This document shows positions 6,903-14,325 of a stretch of 15,936 nt of DNA, piece after piece. The position numbers were made by a program, and so were the translations under genes. The first letter of the stretch is position 1; every line of letters begins with the position of its first letter. The stretch lies in the NCBI GenBank assembly GCA_014382685.1, contig JACNJG010000120.1, positions 1 through 15,936 on the forward strand, given 5' to 3'. Under the pieces are notes generated by a model, which made no database searches, was not told where the DNA came from, and saw only the letters and a list, made by a program, of their open reading frames with translations. Source of the stretch: Candidatus Cloacimonadota bacterium (GTDB taxonomy: Bacteria; Cloacimonadota; Cloacimonadia; JGIOTU-2).

Positions 6903-7994
6903 ATGAAAGTACCAATGCTCGACCTAAACGCTCAATACGAGCCAATGAAAGATAAAGTATTACAGGCAATGAAGGACGTATTCGATTCAAAAAGATTTAT
7001 TAACGGTCCTCAAATAAAAGAATTAGAAGAGAAATTAGCTGACTATTGTCATTGCAAACATGCGATCGGAGTTACTTCCGGAACCGATGCTCTGATTATA
7101 TCTCTAATGGCATTAGATATCGGTGAAGGTGATGAAGTAATTACCACTCCCTTTACTTTTTTTGCAACAGCCGGTTCGATATTCCGTGTTGGGGCAAAAC
7201 CTGTTTTTGTAGATATTGACCCCAAAACTTATAATATTGATCCAGAATTAATCGAACAGAAAATTACTGATAAGACAAAAGCAATAATTCCGGTTCATAT
7301 ATTCGGGCAATGTGCAGAAATGGATAAGATCAATGAAATTGCAAAAAAGCATGATCTTGTTGTTATTGAAGACGCTGCTCAGGCAATTGGTTCTGAATAT
7401 AAAGGACGACGCGCAGGATCCCTTGGAGATGTAGGTTGCTTTTCTTTTTTCCCTAGTAAAAATCTTGGCTGCTGTGGAGATGGCGGACTTGTCACGACAA
7501 ATAATGATGAATTAGCTGAAAAGATCAGAATATTACGCCAACACGGAAGCAAACCAAAATATTATCATAAAATAATCGGCGGCAATTTCCGGCTTGATAC
7601 AATGCAGGCAGCAGTGCTTCTTGAGAAATTTCCTTATTTGGAAGAATGGCACAAAGGTCGTCAGAAAAATGCAGAATATTATAATGAACATTTGAAAGAT
7701 GTGGTTGATACACCTTTTGTTGAATCATATAATATAATGATCTATAATCAATATACGATTCGTACTCCCTTGAGAGATGAGCTTCAAGATAAGCTTAATG
7801 AAGCGAATATTGGCAATGCAATTTATTATCCTGTTCCACTCCATCTGCAAGAATGTTTTGCCTATTTAGGATATAAAGGTGGCGATCTTCCAGAATCAGA
7901 AAAAGCTGCGAAAGAAGTTGTATCAATTCCAATTTATCCTGAATTAACCGACGAGCAGATGGATTATGTGATACGGGTTATCAAAAATATTTAA
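6903..7994 (+). CDS. DegT/DnrJ/EryC1/StrS sugar aminotransferase (WbpE-like)
   Basis: This 363-aa PLP enzyme of the sugar aminotransferase family transfers an amino group, typically from glutamate, to a keto-sugar nucleotide for surface glycans. The PLP Schiff-base Lys186 lies in FFPSKNLGCCGDGG, and the cofactor-binding IEDAAQAIG contains Asp157. SGTDALIISLMAL (59-71) and the C-terminal IYYPVPLHLQE are also family hallmarks. Wording such as DTPFVESYNIMIYNQYTIR most resembles WbpE/WlbC, which make UDP-2,3-diacetamido uronates, but the exact substrate cannot be fixed. I chose ATG 6903 because AAGGA (6891-6895) precedes it. The longer in-frame start at 6849 would lie inside the NusG-like gene and add a non-family N-terminus. 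It is 13 nt downstream of the NusG paralogue and probably cotranscribed. Confidence 0.93.
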   Translation: MKVPMLDLNAQYEPMKDKVLQAMKDVFDSKRFINGPQIKELEEKLADYCHCKHAIGVTSGTDALIISLMALDIGEGDEVITTPFTFFATAGSIFRVGAKPVFVDIDPKTYNIDPELIEQKITDKTKAIIPVHIFGQCAEMDKINEIAKKHDLVVIEDAAQAIGSEYKGRRAGSLGDVGCFSFFPSKNLGCCGDGGLVTTNNDELAEKIRILRQHGSKPKYYHKIIGGNFRLDTMQAAVLLEKFPYLEEWHKGRQKNAEYYNEHLKDVVDTPFVESYNIMIYNQYTIRTPLRDELQDKLNEANIGNAIYYPVPLHLQECFAYLGYKGGDLPESEKAAKEVVSIPIYPELTDEQMDYVIRVIKNI

Positions 7995-8020
7995 TTTTTT
8001 TGTGTATATTCTGTTTTTTA

Positions 8021-8064
8021 TTGACAAAGAAATTTGTATGAGTCGAATATCCGAAAAATAATTT
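8021..8064 (+). promoter_or_regulatory. Candidate promoter/leader of the small secreted protein gene
   Basis: TTGACA (8021-8026) is followed after 18 nt by GAATAT (8045-8050), a moderate -10 candidate. AAATAATTT lies at 8056-8064. The stretch AATTTGTATGAGTCGA between them is close to AATTTATGATTCGA in the NusG-paralogue leader at the same distance from TTGACA. Confidence 0.4.
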
Positions 8065-8080
8065 ATAAAAGAAAAAAAAC

Positions 8081-8380
8081 ATGAAAAAGAAAGCGTATGT
8101 AACGATAGTATTAATGTTCGTTCTTAGTTTATTTCTTTCTTCCACACTATTTTCGTTTGACTCTTATGTTGGACCGACTGCAAAATCCGACGAATTATAT
8201 TGGGATAGTGTGATGTCATTTTTTGATGAATTCTCAGAAACCGTCTTTAAAATTCCTGAAGATCCTGAAGATAATATAGGCGAAAAAAATGACGAAACTC
8301 AAAGTTACCGAAGAGGTCATCGGATTCGCAAGCCAACATCAGAAAGAAATGATAAGAAGTTTATTGAGATCGGTAATTAA
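8081..8380 (+). CDS. Small secreted protein of unknown function
   Basis: I do not recognise this 99-aa protein. Residues 1-25 form a clear signal peptide: a KKK basic start, a hydrophobic VTIVLMFVLSLFLSS core, and a likely cleavage near TLFS-FDS. The mature part is about 74 aa. Its first half is acidic and aromatic (DELYWDSVMSFFDEFSE, PEDPEDNIGE) and its tail is basic (YRRGHRIRKPTSERNDKK), with no cysteines and no lipobox. The charge split suggests a periplasmic or surface binding role, but no function can be assigned. It has its own TTGACA-containing leader and a weak ribosome site, and the next gene is 263 nt away, so it is probably transcribed alone. Confidence 0.7.
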   Translation: MKKKAYVTIVLMFVLSLFLSSTLFSFDSYVGPTAKSDELYWDSVMSFFDEFSETVFKIPEDPEDNIGEKNDETQSYRRGHRIRKPTSERNDKKFIEIGN

Positions 8381-8524
8381 TTCTAAATAGGAAAATCAAC
8401 TAATAAAATCTTAGCAAGAGAGGGAGATGTGTGTTTATTTCTTATTAAAACAAGAAAGCATATCATTAGGAAGTTACAAATAAGGGGATTAATACATAGG
8501 GCAAACACGAATTTCACTGGTTTA

Positions 8525-8552
8525 TTGAATTATATTACTATTTTTATATGAT
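8525..8552 (+). promoter_or_regulatory. Candidate promoter for ahcY-metK
   Basis: TTGAAT (8525-8530), a 16-nt spacer and TATGAT (8547-8552) give a good sigma70-like match, leaving a 5' leader of about 85 nt before ahcY. I saw no clear SAM or SAH riboswitch structure in that leader. The rest of the 263-nt gap (8381-8643) holds nothing else I can identify. Confidence 0.45.
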
Positions 8553-8643
8553 ATAAATATTTACAAATAATAGTAGCAAACCATATCTTGCCGATTATGA
8601 AAAATAAAGATTATAAATTAAAACATTAAGAAAAAGGAAAAAT

Positions 8644-10050
8644 ATGGAATATAAAATTCAAGACATAAAACTTTCTAATTTTGGTAAGAAGGAAATTGAG
8701 CTTGCAGAAATTGAAATGCCGGGTTTAATTGCACTCAGAAAAAAATATTCTAAAGACAAACCCTTAAAGGGAGCTCGAATTACAGGTAGTCTTCATATGA
8801 CGATCCAGACTGCCGTGTTGATAGAAACACTTGTTGAATTGGGTGCGAATGTGAGATGGGCTTCTTGCAATATCTTCTCTACACAGGATCATGCTGCTGC
8901 AGCGATCGCAAAAGAAGGGATCCCTGTTTTTGCATGGAAAGGTGAAACGCTTGAAGAATATTGGTGGTGTACAAAAAATGCACTTTTATTCAGCGATAAA
9001 GAAGGTCCTGATCTTATCGTGGATGATGGAGGAGATGCGACTTTGTTTGTTCACGAAGGCGTTCGATTAGAAGATGAATACAAAAAAATCGGGGCAATTC
9101 CTCAGCCCGATACTTCAAGCAGAGAACTTGGCATCCTTCATAAGACAATATTGGAAGATATCGTTGAATTTCCTGACCGCTGGCATCAGATTGCAGAACA
9201 TATCAAAGGCGTAAGTGAAGAAACGACTACCGGAGTTCATCGGCTTTATCAAAAGATGAAAGATAACACATTACTATTTCCCGCAATTAATGTTAATGAT
9301 TCAGTTACAAAATCAAAATTTGATAATCTCTATGGTTGTAGGGAATCGCTTGCAGACGGGATTAAGAGAGGTACTGATGTAATGGTTGCCGGTAAAGTTG
9401 TCGTTGTTTGTGGCTACGGCGATGTCGGCAAGGGATGTGCACAATCCATGAAGGGATTTGGAGCACGTGTGATCATCACAGAAATCGATCCTATCTGTGC
9501 CTTGCAGGCAGCTATGGAAGGATTCAAAGTTACTGTACTTGAAGATGTTATCCAAGAAGGAGATATTTTTGTCACCGCAACAGGCAACAGGGATGTGATA
9601 CGAGTAGATCATATGCAGATGATGAAGGATAAGGCAATAGTCTGTAATATTGGACATTTTGACAATGAGATACAGGTAGATGAATTGTACGAAACTCCTG
9701 GAGTAAAAAAGATAAATATCAAACCTCAGGTTGATGAAATACAATTCCCGGACGGACACTCAATTATTCTTCTCTCTGAAGGAAGATTGGTTAATCTTGG
9801 AAATGCGACCGGGCATCCTTCATTTGTCATGAGTAATTCCTTTACAAACCAGGTACTTGCCCAGATGGAATTATGGAAGAATAATTATGATAAAAAAGTG
9901 TATAGATTACCTAAAAAACTTGATGAAGAAGTTGCATTTTTGCATATTGGAAAAGTTAATGCAAAATTGACCCGCTTGACGGAAGAACAGGCAAAATATA
10001 TTGGTATTCCTATCGAAGGACCTTATAAGCCGGAACATTATAGATATTAG
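8644..10050 (+). CDS. ahcY: Adenosylhomocysteinase (S-adenosylhomocysteine hydrolase)
   Basis: This cytoplasmic NAD-dependent enzyme splits S-adenosylhomocysteine into homocysteine and adenosine, removing the inhibitor left by SAM-dependent methylation. The 468-aa length fits the long bacterial form, which carries an insertion (about 150-190). Visible motifs include GSLHMTIQTAVLIETL with His51, SCNIFSTQDHAAAA (74-87), VDDGGD (126-131), EETTTGVHRLY (192-202), FPAINVNDSVTKSKFDNLYG (212-231), the NAD loop CGYGDVGKG (256-264), and the C-terminal KPEHYRY needed for NAD binding. AAGGA lies just before the ATG. metK follows after 15 nt, so two steps of the activated methyl cycle are cotranscribed. 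Confidence 0.97.
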   Translation: MEYKIQDIKLSNFGKKEIELAEIEMPGLIALRKKYSKDKPLKGARITGSLHMTIQTAVLIETLVELGANVRWASCNIFSTQDHAAAAIAKEGIPVFAWKGETLEEYWWCTKNALLFSDKEGPDLIVDDGGDATLFVHEGVRLEDEYKKIGAIPQPDTSSRELGILHKTILEDIVEFPDRWHQIAEHIKGVSEETTTGVHRLYQKMKDNTLLFPAINVNDSVTKSKFDNLYGCRESLADGIKRGTDVMVAGKVVVVCGYGDVGKGCAQSMKGFGARVIITEIDPICALQAAMEGFKVTVLEDVIQEGDIFVTATGNRDVIRVDHMQMMKDKAIVCNIGHFDNEIQVDELYETPGVKKINIKPQVDEIQFPDGHSIILLSEGRLVNLGNATGHPSFVMSNSFTNQVLAQMELWKNNYDKKVYRLPKKLDEEVAFLHIGKVNAKLTRLTEEQAKYIGIPIEGPYKPEHYRY

Positions 10051-10065
10051 GAAAGGATACTTTGC

Positions 10066-11244
10066 ATGAGCAAGAAAAATTATCTTTTTAGTTCGGAATC
10101 TGTAACAGAGGGACATCCCGATAAAATATGTGATCTAATCAGTGATGCAGTTCTCGATGACTGTCTTAGACAGGATAAAAATTCAAGAGTTGCTGCTGAA
10201 ACTGCTGTCAAGAATGGTGCAGTTTGGGTGTTTGGAGAAATTACCACAAAGGGCTTTGTAGATATAAACAAAATTGTACGAGATACTCTTCAAGAAATTG
10301 GTTACACTCACAGCAAACTTGGTATAGATTATGAGAATTGTGGCGTGTTCTGCAGTATTATTCCTCAATCTCATGATATTGCTATAGGTGTGGATGTTGA
10401 CAAATCTGCTCATCATATGCAGGGAGCCGGCGATCAGGGAATGATGTTTGGCTATGCTTGCAATGAGACTGAGGAGTTAATGCCATTACCAATAATGCTT
10501 GCACATAAATTGACCCAAAAGCTTTCCGAGGTGCGTAAAAGCGGAATCATTCCATATTTAGGACCTGACGGAAAGTCACAAGTCACAATTGAATATAATG
10601 ATAATGTTCCCAAACGGGTGCATACTGTTGTTGTGTCGAGCCAGCATGCTGATGGTATTGAAAGAGATAAAATCCGAAAAGATATTATTGAACATGTGAT
10701 AAAGCCCGTGTGTGGAGATTATCTTGATAGTGAAACTGTTTTTCATATTAATCCCACAGGAGAGTTTGTGATTGGCGGACCTCAAGCTGATGCGGGTTTG
10801 ACCGGCAGAAAGATCATAGTGGATACATATGGTGGAATGGGTCGTCACGGCGGCGGCGCTTTTTCAGGAAAAGATCCATCAAAAGTAGATCGCTGTGCTG
10901 CTTATATGGCTCGTTACATTGCAAAAAATATTGTTGCAGCAGGCATTGCTAACAGATTCGAGATCGAGATTTCATACGCTATCGGAATAGCTGAACCATT
11001 AAGTTTGTGGGTCGAGACCTTTGGAACAGGCAAGCTTGATGACGAGCAGATCATTTCACTTATCAGAAAGCATTTTCCTTTGACTCCTCAGGGAATCATC
11101 GCACATCTCAAACTTCAGCGACCCATCTACAAGAAAACTGCTGCTTATGGTCACTTTGGGAGAAATGAACCAGAATTCACATGGGAAAAAATAGATAAAG
11201 TTGATGTCTTAAAGAAGGAACTTGATAAGCTCATAAAAAATTAA
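10066..11244 (+). CDS. metK: S-adenosylmethionine synthetase
   Basis: This 392-aa protein has the usual MetK length. It makes SAM from methionine and ATP, with release of phosphate and pyrophosphate. The family signatures are present: GHPDK (16-20) at the N-terminus, the hexapeptide loop GAGDQGMMFGYA, and the glycine-rich P-loop-like GGMGRHGGGAFSGKDPSKVD with the catalytic Lys/Asp set. The C-terminal AAYGHFGR is also typical. AAAGGA (10051-10056) precedes the ATG at 10066. It is paired with ahcY upstream; together they regenerate and clear the methyl donor pool. The 96 nt after the stop hold no strong terminator. Confidence 0.97.
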   Translation: MSKKNYLFSSESVTEGHPDKICDLISDAVLDDCLRQDKNSRVAAETAVKNGAVWVFGEITTKGFVDINKIVRDTLQEIGYTHSKLGIDYENCGVFCSIIPQSHDIAIGVDVDKSAHHMQGAGDQGMMFGYACNETEELMPLPIMLAHKLTQKLSEVRKSGIIPYLGPDGKSQVTIEYNDNVPKRVHTVVVSSQHADGIERDKIRKDIIEHVIKPVCGDYLDSETVFHINPTGEFVIGGPQADAGLTGRKIIVDTYGGMGRHGGGAFSGKDPSKVDRCAAYMARYIAKNIVAAGIANRFEIEISYAIGIAEPLSLWVETFGTGKLDDEQIISLIRKHFPLTPQGIIAHLKLQRPIYKKTAAYGHFGRNEPEFTWEKIDKVDVLKKELDKLIKN

Positions 11245-11340
11245 ATTTACAAAAAAATAATCATAACTGTCCTGAATGATGCCACTTACGAAAACTGGGG
11301 AATGCAAGTGAGGGGCACGGAGTGTGCCAAGGAAAACAAA

Positions 11341-12159
11341 ATGCTACTTGATTTACATACACATAGTACTGCTTCTGATGGGACTTATTCTCCCGAAGAA
11401 CTTATCCTCGAAGCTACAGGGAAAAAACTCAAATATTTATCTCTCACTGATCATGATACCATTGAGGGTTTATCACAAATTTCGAAAGTTCCTGATGGAC
11501 TTACATTTATAAATGGTGTTGAGATAAGTGCTGAGTTTCCCAAAACTCTTCATATTCTTGGCTATGGCTTTGATCCGAAGCATACTGAACTCAATCGCAC
11601 ACTCAAAGAACTGCAGGATTTTCGGCTCAATCGAAATAAAAAAATGATAGAGAACATGAAAAAACTCGGTTTCGATATTACTCTTGAGGAGCTGGAAAAA
11701 GAAGCTGGTGGCGAACTGATTGGCAGACCTCACTTTGCGAACTTGTTTGCAAAGAAGGGATATACAAAAAGTTATCAGGAGGCATTTGATAAGTATCTTG
11801 AAAAAGGCAAACCGCTTTATTTAAATAAAAAAAGACTTCAACCAAAGAATGCAATCGAATTGATCTTAGATGCTGAAGGAATTCCTGTGGTTGCGCATCC
11901 ATATCAGACAAAACTCAATGATGAAAAGTTGGAGGAATTAGTTGCAGAGCTTACAAATTATGGTTTGATGGGGATTGAGGTTTTCTATTCCAAACATACT
12001 CATGATCAGATCAGATTTTATAAGTATATCGCTGACAAATATGGATTGCTTATTACTGCCGGATCAGATTTCCATGGGAAAACTAAACCTGATATAAAGC
12101 TGGGTATGAATGTTGAATATGATCTTCTTCAGCCCTTCCTTCAAAAAGTAACAAAGTAA
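11341..12159 (+). CDS. PHP-domain phosphoesterase (YciV/TrpH, RNase AM-like family)
   Basis: This 272-aa metal-dependent phosphoesterase belongs to the COG0613-type PHP family. Some members are 3',5'-nucleotide bisphosphate phosphatases or 5'-3' exoribonucleases that trim rRNA. Metal ligands are visible in order: DLHTHS (His6, His8), TDHD (Asp37, His38, Asp39), VEIS (Glu61), H71 in HILGYG, GRPHFA, VVAHPYQ and GSDFHG. I chose ATG 11341 because AAGGA (11329-11333) precedes it and the protein then begins with the family-typical M-L-L-D-L-H-T-H. The in-frame ATG at 11302 would add 13 residues of non-family sequence. The family can act on adenosine bisphosphate (pAp). With the SAM-cycle genes upstream a nucleotide-recycling role is possible, but this is inference. 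Confidence 0.9.
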   Translation: MLLDLHTHSTASDGTYSPEELILEATGKKLKYLSLTDHDTIEGLSQISKVPDGLTFINGVEISAEFPKTLHILGYGFDPKHTELNRTLKELQDFRLNRNKKMIENMKKLGFDITLEELEKEAGGELIGRPHFANLFAKKGYTKSYQEAFDKYLEKGKPLYLNKKRLQPKNAIELILDAEGIPVVAHPYQTKLNDEKLEELVAELTNYGLMGIEVFYSKHTHDQIRFYKYIADKYGLLITAGSDFHGKTKPDIKLGMNVEYDLLQPFLQKVTK

Positions 12160-12192
12160 TCAGTGATTAGCAACAAGTGATAGGTTAAAAGC

Positions 12193-12248
12193 CATCAAGA
12201 TATTGAAGTGTGGAAGTTGAATATCCTCAAACTCGATATAAATTCATG
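12193..12248 (+). pseudogene. Possible relic of a four-helix-bundle (S23/IVP-type) protein
   Basis: The frame AGC CAT CAA GAT reads S-H-Q-D-I-E-V-W-K-L and hits a stop about ten codons later. The family usually begins with an F-x-D-L-x-V-W-x-K pattern, so this looks like a decayed first helix. Short AGTGATTA-like repeats just upstream are, from memory, a common companion of such genes in environmental genomes. The match covers only about ten residues and may be chance. Confidence 0.25.
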
Positions 12249-12400
12249 AAATCTGTGCGAAATTACTGCAAAAATAATGAGGGCAAAACTATTTCGAAAA
12301 TTCTTATCAGAGCTGATAGAATACATGTATTGGAGCATGATAAGAGGAAAGCAGCGGATCGGTAAGTATTGAATATTTGAATCTCCCAAAAAAGAAAATT

Positions 12401-12432
12401 GTCATTCTGAACGCAGTGAAGAATCTCCCAAG
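12401..12432 (+). repeat. Copy of a dispersed GTCATTCTGA...GAAGAATCT repeat
   Basis: The segment starts with GTCATTCTGAACG, continues with CAGTGAAGAATCT and ends CCCAAG. From memory, near-identical intergenic repeats (often with GAGCGAAGCGAAG in the middle) are dispersed in many environmental bacterial genomes, commonly as two arms of a palindrome. Only one arm is seen here. An 11-base direct repeat, GAATCTCCCAA, occurs at its end (12421-12431) and again at 12379-12389. Confidence 0.6.
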
Positions 12433-12519
12433 ATGTTGATTTATCTTACTGGAATATCCATTTCTCGAGGATTACAATTAAAATGAAAATTAAAAAAATA
12501 AATGCAGAAGGATAGATAG

Positions 12520-12951
12520 ATGAAATTAGTATATTCATATTATGTATTAGATATAGTACATCGTGGGCATCTTAAAATGATGGAAAATGCCAAGGCGATA
12601 GCAGGTAAAGATGGAAAATCGATCATAGGGATTTTAACCGATGAAGCTGTAATGGAAAAAAAGCAAAAACCAATACTTTCTTTTGATGAAAGATTTGATC
12701 TTGCAAATGCAATAAAATACGTTGATTTGGTAGTTGCCCAAGAAACTTATTCACCCCTTCCGAATGTAAAAAAAATCAAACCTGATATTTTAATGGAAAG
12801 CTCGAGTCATACTAATGAAGCTATTGAAGAAGCACGAGAAGTAATGGAAAGTATTGGTGGAAAAGTAATTGTCATACCATATTATCCTTCGCAATCATCT
12901 ACAAGTATAAAAAATAATATCAAAAATAATGGGGAAAAATATGAAAAATAA
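12520..12951 (+). CDS. Cytidylyltransferase-like nucleotidyltransferase
   Basis: This 143-aa protein has the compact cytidylyltransferase fold of the TagD/PntC-like group, which couples CTP or ATP to a phosphate- or phosphonate-bearing substrate. The nucleotide-binding signature is His-Arg-Gly-His in DIVHRGHLKMM (about 11-21). GILTDEAVMEKK (37-48) and KPILSFDERFDLANAIKYVD (50-69) are typical of the group. The closing SSTSIKNNI corresponds to the family's I-S-T-T-x-I-x-x-R-I element, but the terminal Arg-Ile pair reads Asn-Ile. Similar domains occur attached to or beside phosphoenolpyruvate mutase in phosphonate pathways; no mutase is in the window. A weak site (AAGGATAG) precedes the ATG. Its end overlaps the next gene, an organophosphate transporter, by 11 nt, which argues for a shared substrate. 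The substrate itself is unknown. Confidence 0.85.
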   Translation: MKLVYSYYVLDIVHRGHLKMMENAKAIAGKDGKSIIGILTDEAVMEKKQKPILSFDERFDLANAIKYVDLVVAQETYSPLPNVKKIKPDILMESSSHTNEAIEEAREVMESIGGKVIVIPYYPSQSSTSIKNNIKNNGEKYEK

Positions 12952-14230
12952 TTCTGACGCAGCAACTCAAATTAAAATCTGGCAAAAGAAAATGTTCTGG
13001 CTTATGTGGGTAACTTACGCCTCTTTCTATCTTTTACGAGTAAATATATCTGTCGCAATGCCCAAAATAATGGGTGAATTTGGATTAACAAAAACAAATA
13101 TGGGAGTTGTGCTTAGCTGTTTGTTCTTTGCTTATGCAGTGGGACAGTTTATAAACGGGCAGCTTGGTGATAAAATTAATGCAAGAAGAATAATTACATT
13201 TGGTTTGATTGCTTCAGCAGTATTAAACGTCATCTTCGGTTTCAGCGCTGGTGCAATTGTTTTAATGGCAATTTTGTGGGGTTTGAACGGATACTTCCAG
13301 TCTATGGGCTGGGGACCGACAGTAAAAACAATGGCAAACTGGTTTCCTAGGAAAGGCAGAGGAAAGATCGCAGGACGTTTGGGTACCGCCTACATCCTTG
13401 GTGGAGCTTTTTCATGGTTTTTGGCCGGCACAATTGTAAAATATATGGATTGGCGTTTCAGTTTCTGGATTCCTGCTGTAATTTGTATAGTGCTAGCAAT
13501 TCACTGGTATATAAGAGCAAGAAATGCACCTGAAGAAGTAGGTTTGCCAAGTTTGGAAGAACAGGAACAGGGAATTGATAATAATGAGGTTAAAAAGGAT
13601 CATCATATAGGTTTTAAGGAGACTTTCAGGATAACTCTTTTAAATCCTTATGTATGGTTTGCCGGCTTTGCTCTTTTCGGTTTAAATATTGTCAGATATG
13701 GTTTTATGAGTTGGGCACCTACATATATGTTTGAAGAGCAAGGAGCAACTATTTCGCTTGCAGCTTACAAAGCAATTGCATTTCCTATTGCAGGTGGACT
13801 CGGAGCAATTTTCGCCGGTTGGGCATCAGACAGTATTTTTAAACATCGTCGAGCTCCTATTGCATTTATTATGTTGGTTTTATTAGCAGTGTCCTGTTAT
13901 TTATATAGATTAGTTCCAGCTGAAAGTTGGGTTCTAAGTTTATCTGTGTTATTGGTTATCGGATTTTTAACTTTTGGACCTCATGTGCTTATTGTAGCAG
14001 CTTTACCAGCGGATTTGGTTACACGTAAAGCAGCTTCATCAGTAACAGGTTTTATTGATGCGATGGGATATGTCGGAGCAAGTTTGACAGGTGTTGGAAC
14101 CGGTTACCTTATTGATAAATTCAGTTGGAATGCTGCTTTTGGGTTTTGGATTTTCGGAGCGATCTTTGCTGCGATTATGATTGTTTTTATTTGGAAATAC
14201 GAAGTAAGAAGAAAAGAGATAAAAATCTAA
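12941..14230 (+). CDS. MFS organophosphate:phosphate antiporter (GlpT/UhpC-like, OPA family)
   Basis: This inner-membrane carrier is predicted to have 12 helices in two halves, joined by a hydrophilic loop (about 195-225). OPA-family marks are visible: YASFYLLRVNISVAMPKIM near the N-terminus, FFAYAVGQFINGQLGDKINARR after helix 2, GWGPTVKTMANWFPRKGRGK (about 123-142), and GFIDAMGYVGASLTG in helix 11. Relatives exchange phosphate for glycerol-3-phosphate, hexose phosphates or phosphoglycerate, and GlpT also admits phosphonates such as fosfomycin. I chose ATG 12941 (429 aa) because GGGGA (12931-12935) lies just before it. The in-frame ATG at 12929 would add four residues. The gene overlaps the cytidylyltransferase end by 11 nt, so translation is probably coupled. 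Confidence 0.92.
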   Translation: MKNNSDAATQIKIWQKKMFWLMWVTYASFYLLRVNISVAMPKIMGEFGLTKTNMGVVLSCLFFAYAVGQFINGQLGDKINARRIITFGLIASAVLNVIFGFSAGAIVLMAILWGLNGYFQSMGWGPTVKTMANWFPRKGRGKIAGRLGTAYILGGAFSWFLAGTIVKYMDWRFSFWIPAVICIVLAIHWYIRARNAPEEVGLPSLEEQEQGIDNNEVKKDHHIGFKETFRITLLNPYVWFAGFALFGLNIVRYGFMSWAPTYMFEEQGATISLAAYKAIAFPIAGGLGAIFAGWASDSIFKHRRAPIAFIMLVLLAVSCYLYRLVPAESWVLSLSVLLVIGFLTFGPHVLIVAALPADLVTRKAASSVTGFIDAMGYVGASLTGVGTGYLIDKFSWNAAFGFWIFGAIFAAIMIVFIWKYEVRRKEIKI

Positions 14231-14264
14231 AGATTATATGCATAATATGTAAGAAAACCTAGCA

Positions 14265-14293
14265 TTGTTTACGTTTATACTTGAACCTATAAT
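14265..14293 (+). promoter_or_regulatory. Promoter of the nucleotide-sugar dehydrogenase gene
   Basis: TTGTTT (14265-14270), a 17-nt spacer and a perfect TATAAT (14288-14293) lie upstream of the gene, leaving a leader of roughly 25-30 nt with AAGGAG at 14315-14320. This is the best sigma70-like -10 box in the window. It suggests that the dehydrogenase starts a new transcript. Confidence 0.6.
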
Positions 14294-14325
14294 ACTTTGA
14301 TCAAGTCTATCAAAAAGGAGATACA

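Larger units (their letters stand above)
12160..12519. other. 360-nt gene-free stretch with relics
   Basis: No credible gene is present. The left part (12160-12190) contains short near-repeats of AGTGATTA/AGTGATAG. It is followed by a frame resembling the start of a four-helix-bundle protein, then by the only small ORF (12246-12365, 39 codons after ATG), which matches nothing I know. The right part holds a GTCATTCTGA-type repeat (12401-12432). The stretch ends in an AT-rich leader before the nucleotidyltransferase at 12520. Confidence 0.5.

Noticed and set aside
8381..8643. SAM or SAH riboswitch upstream of ahcY-metK
   Set aside because: I looked for the conserved stem and loop pattern and saw only AT-rich sequence. 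A covariance-model search would settle it.
9313..9759. 148-codon minus-strand frame inside ahcY
   Set aside because: It is fully antisense to a strongly conserved enzyme and has no motif or ribosome site.
12246..12365. 39-codon ORF in the gap before the nucleotidyltransferase
   Set aside because: It has no ribosome site and no recognisable domain, and lies in a stretch with other decayed sequence.
14231..14264. AT-rich partial inverted repeat after the transporter gene as a terminator
   Set aside because: The possible stem is short and almost all A/T, and no T tract follows.
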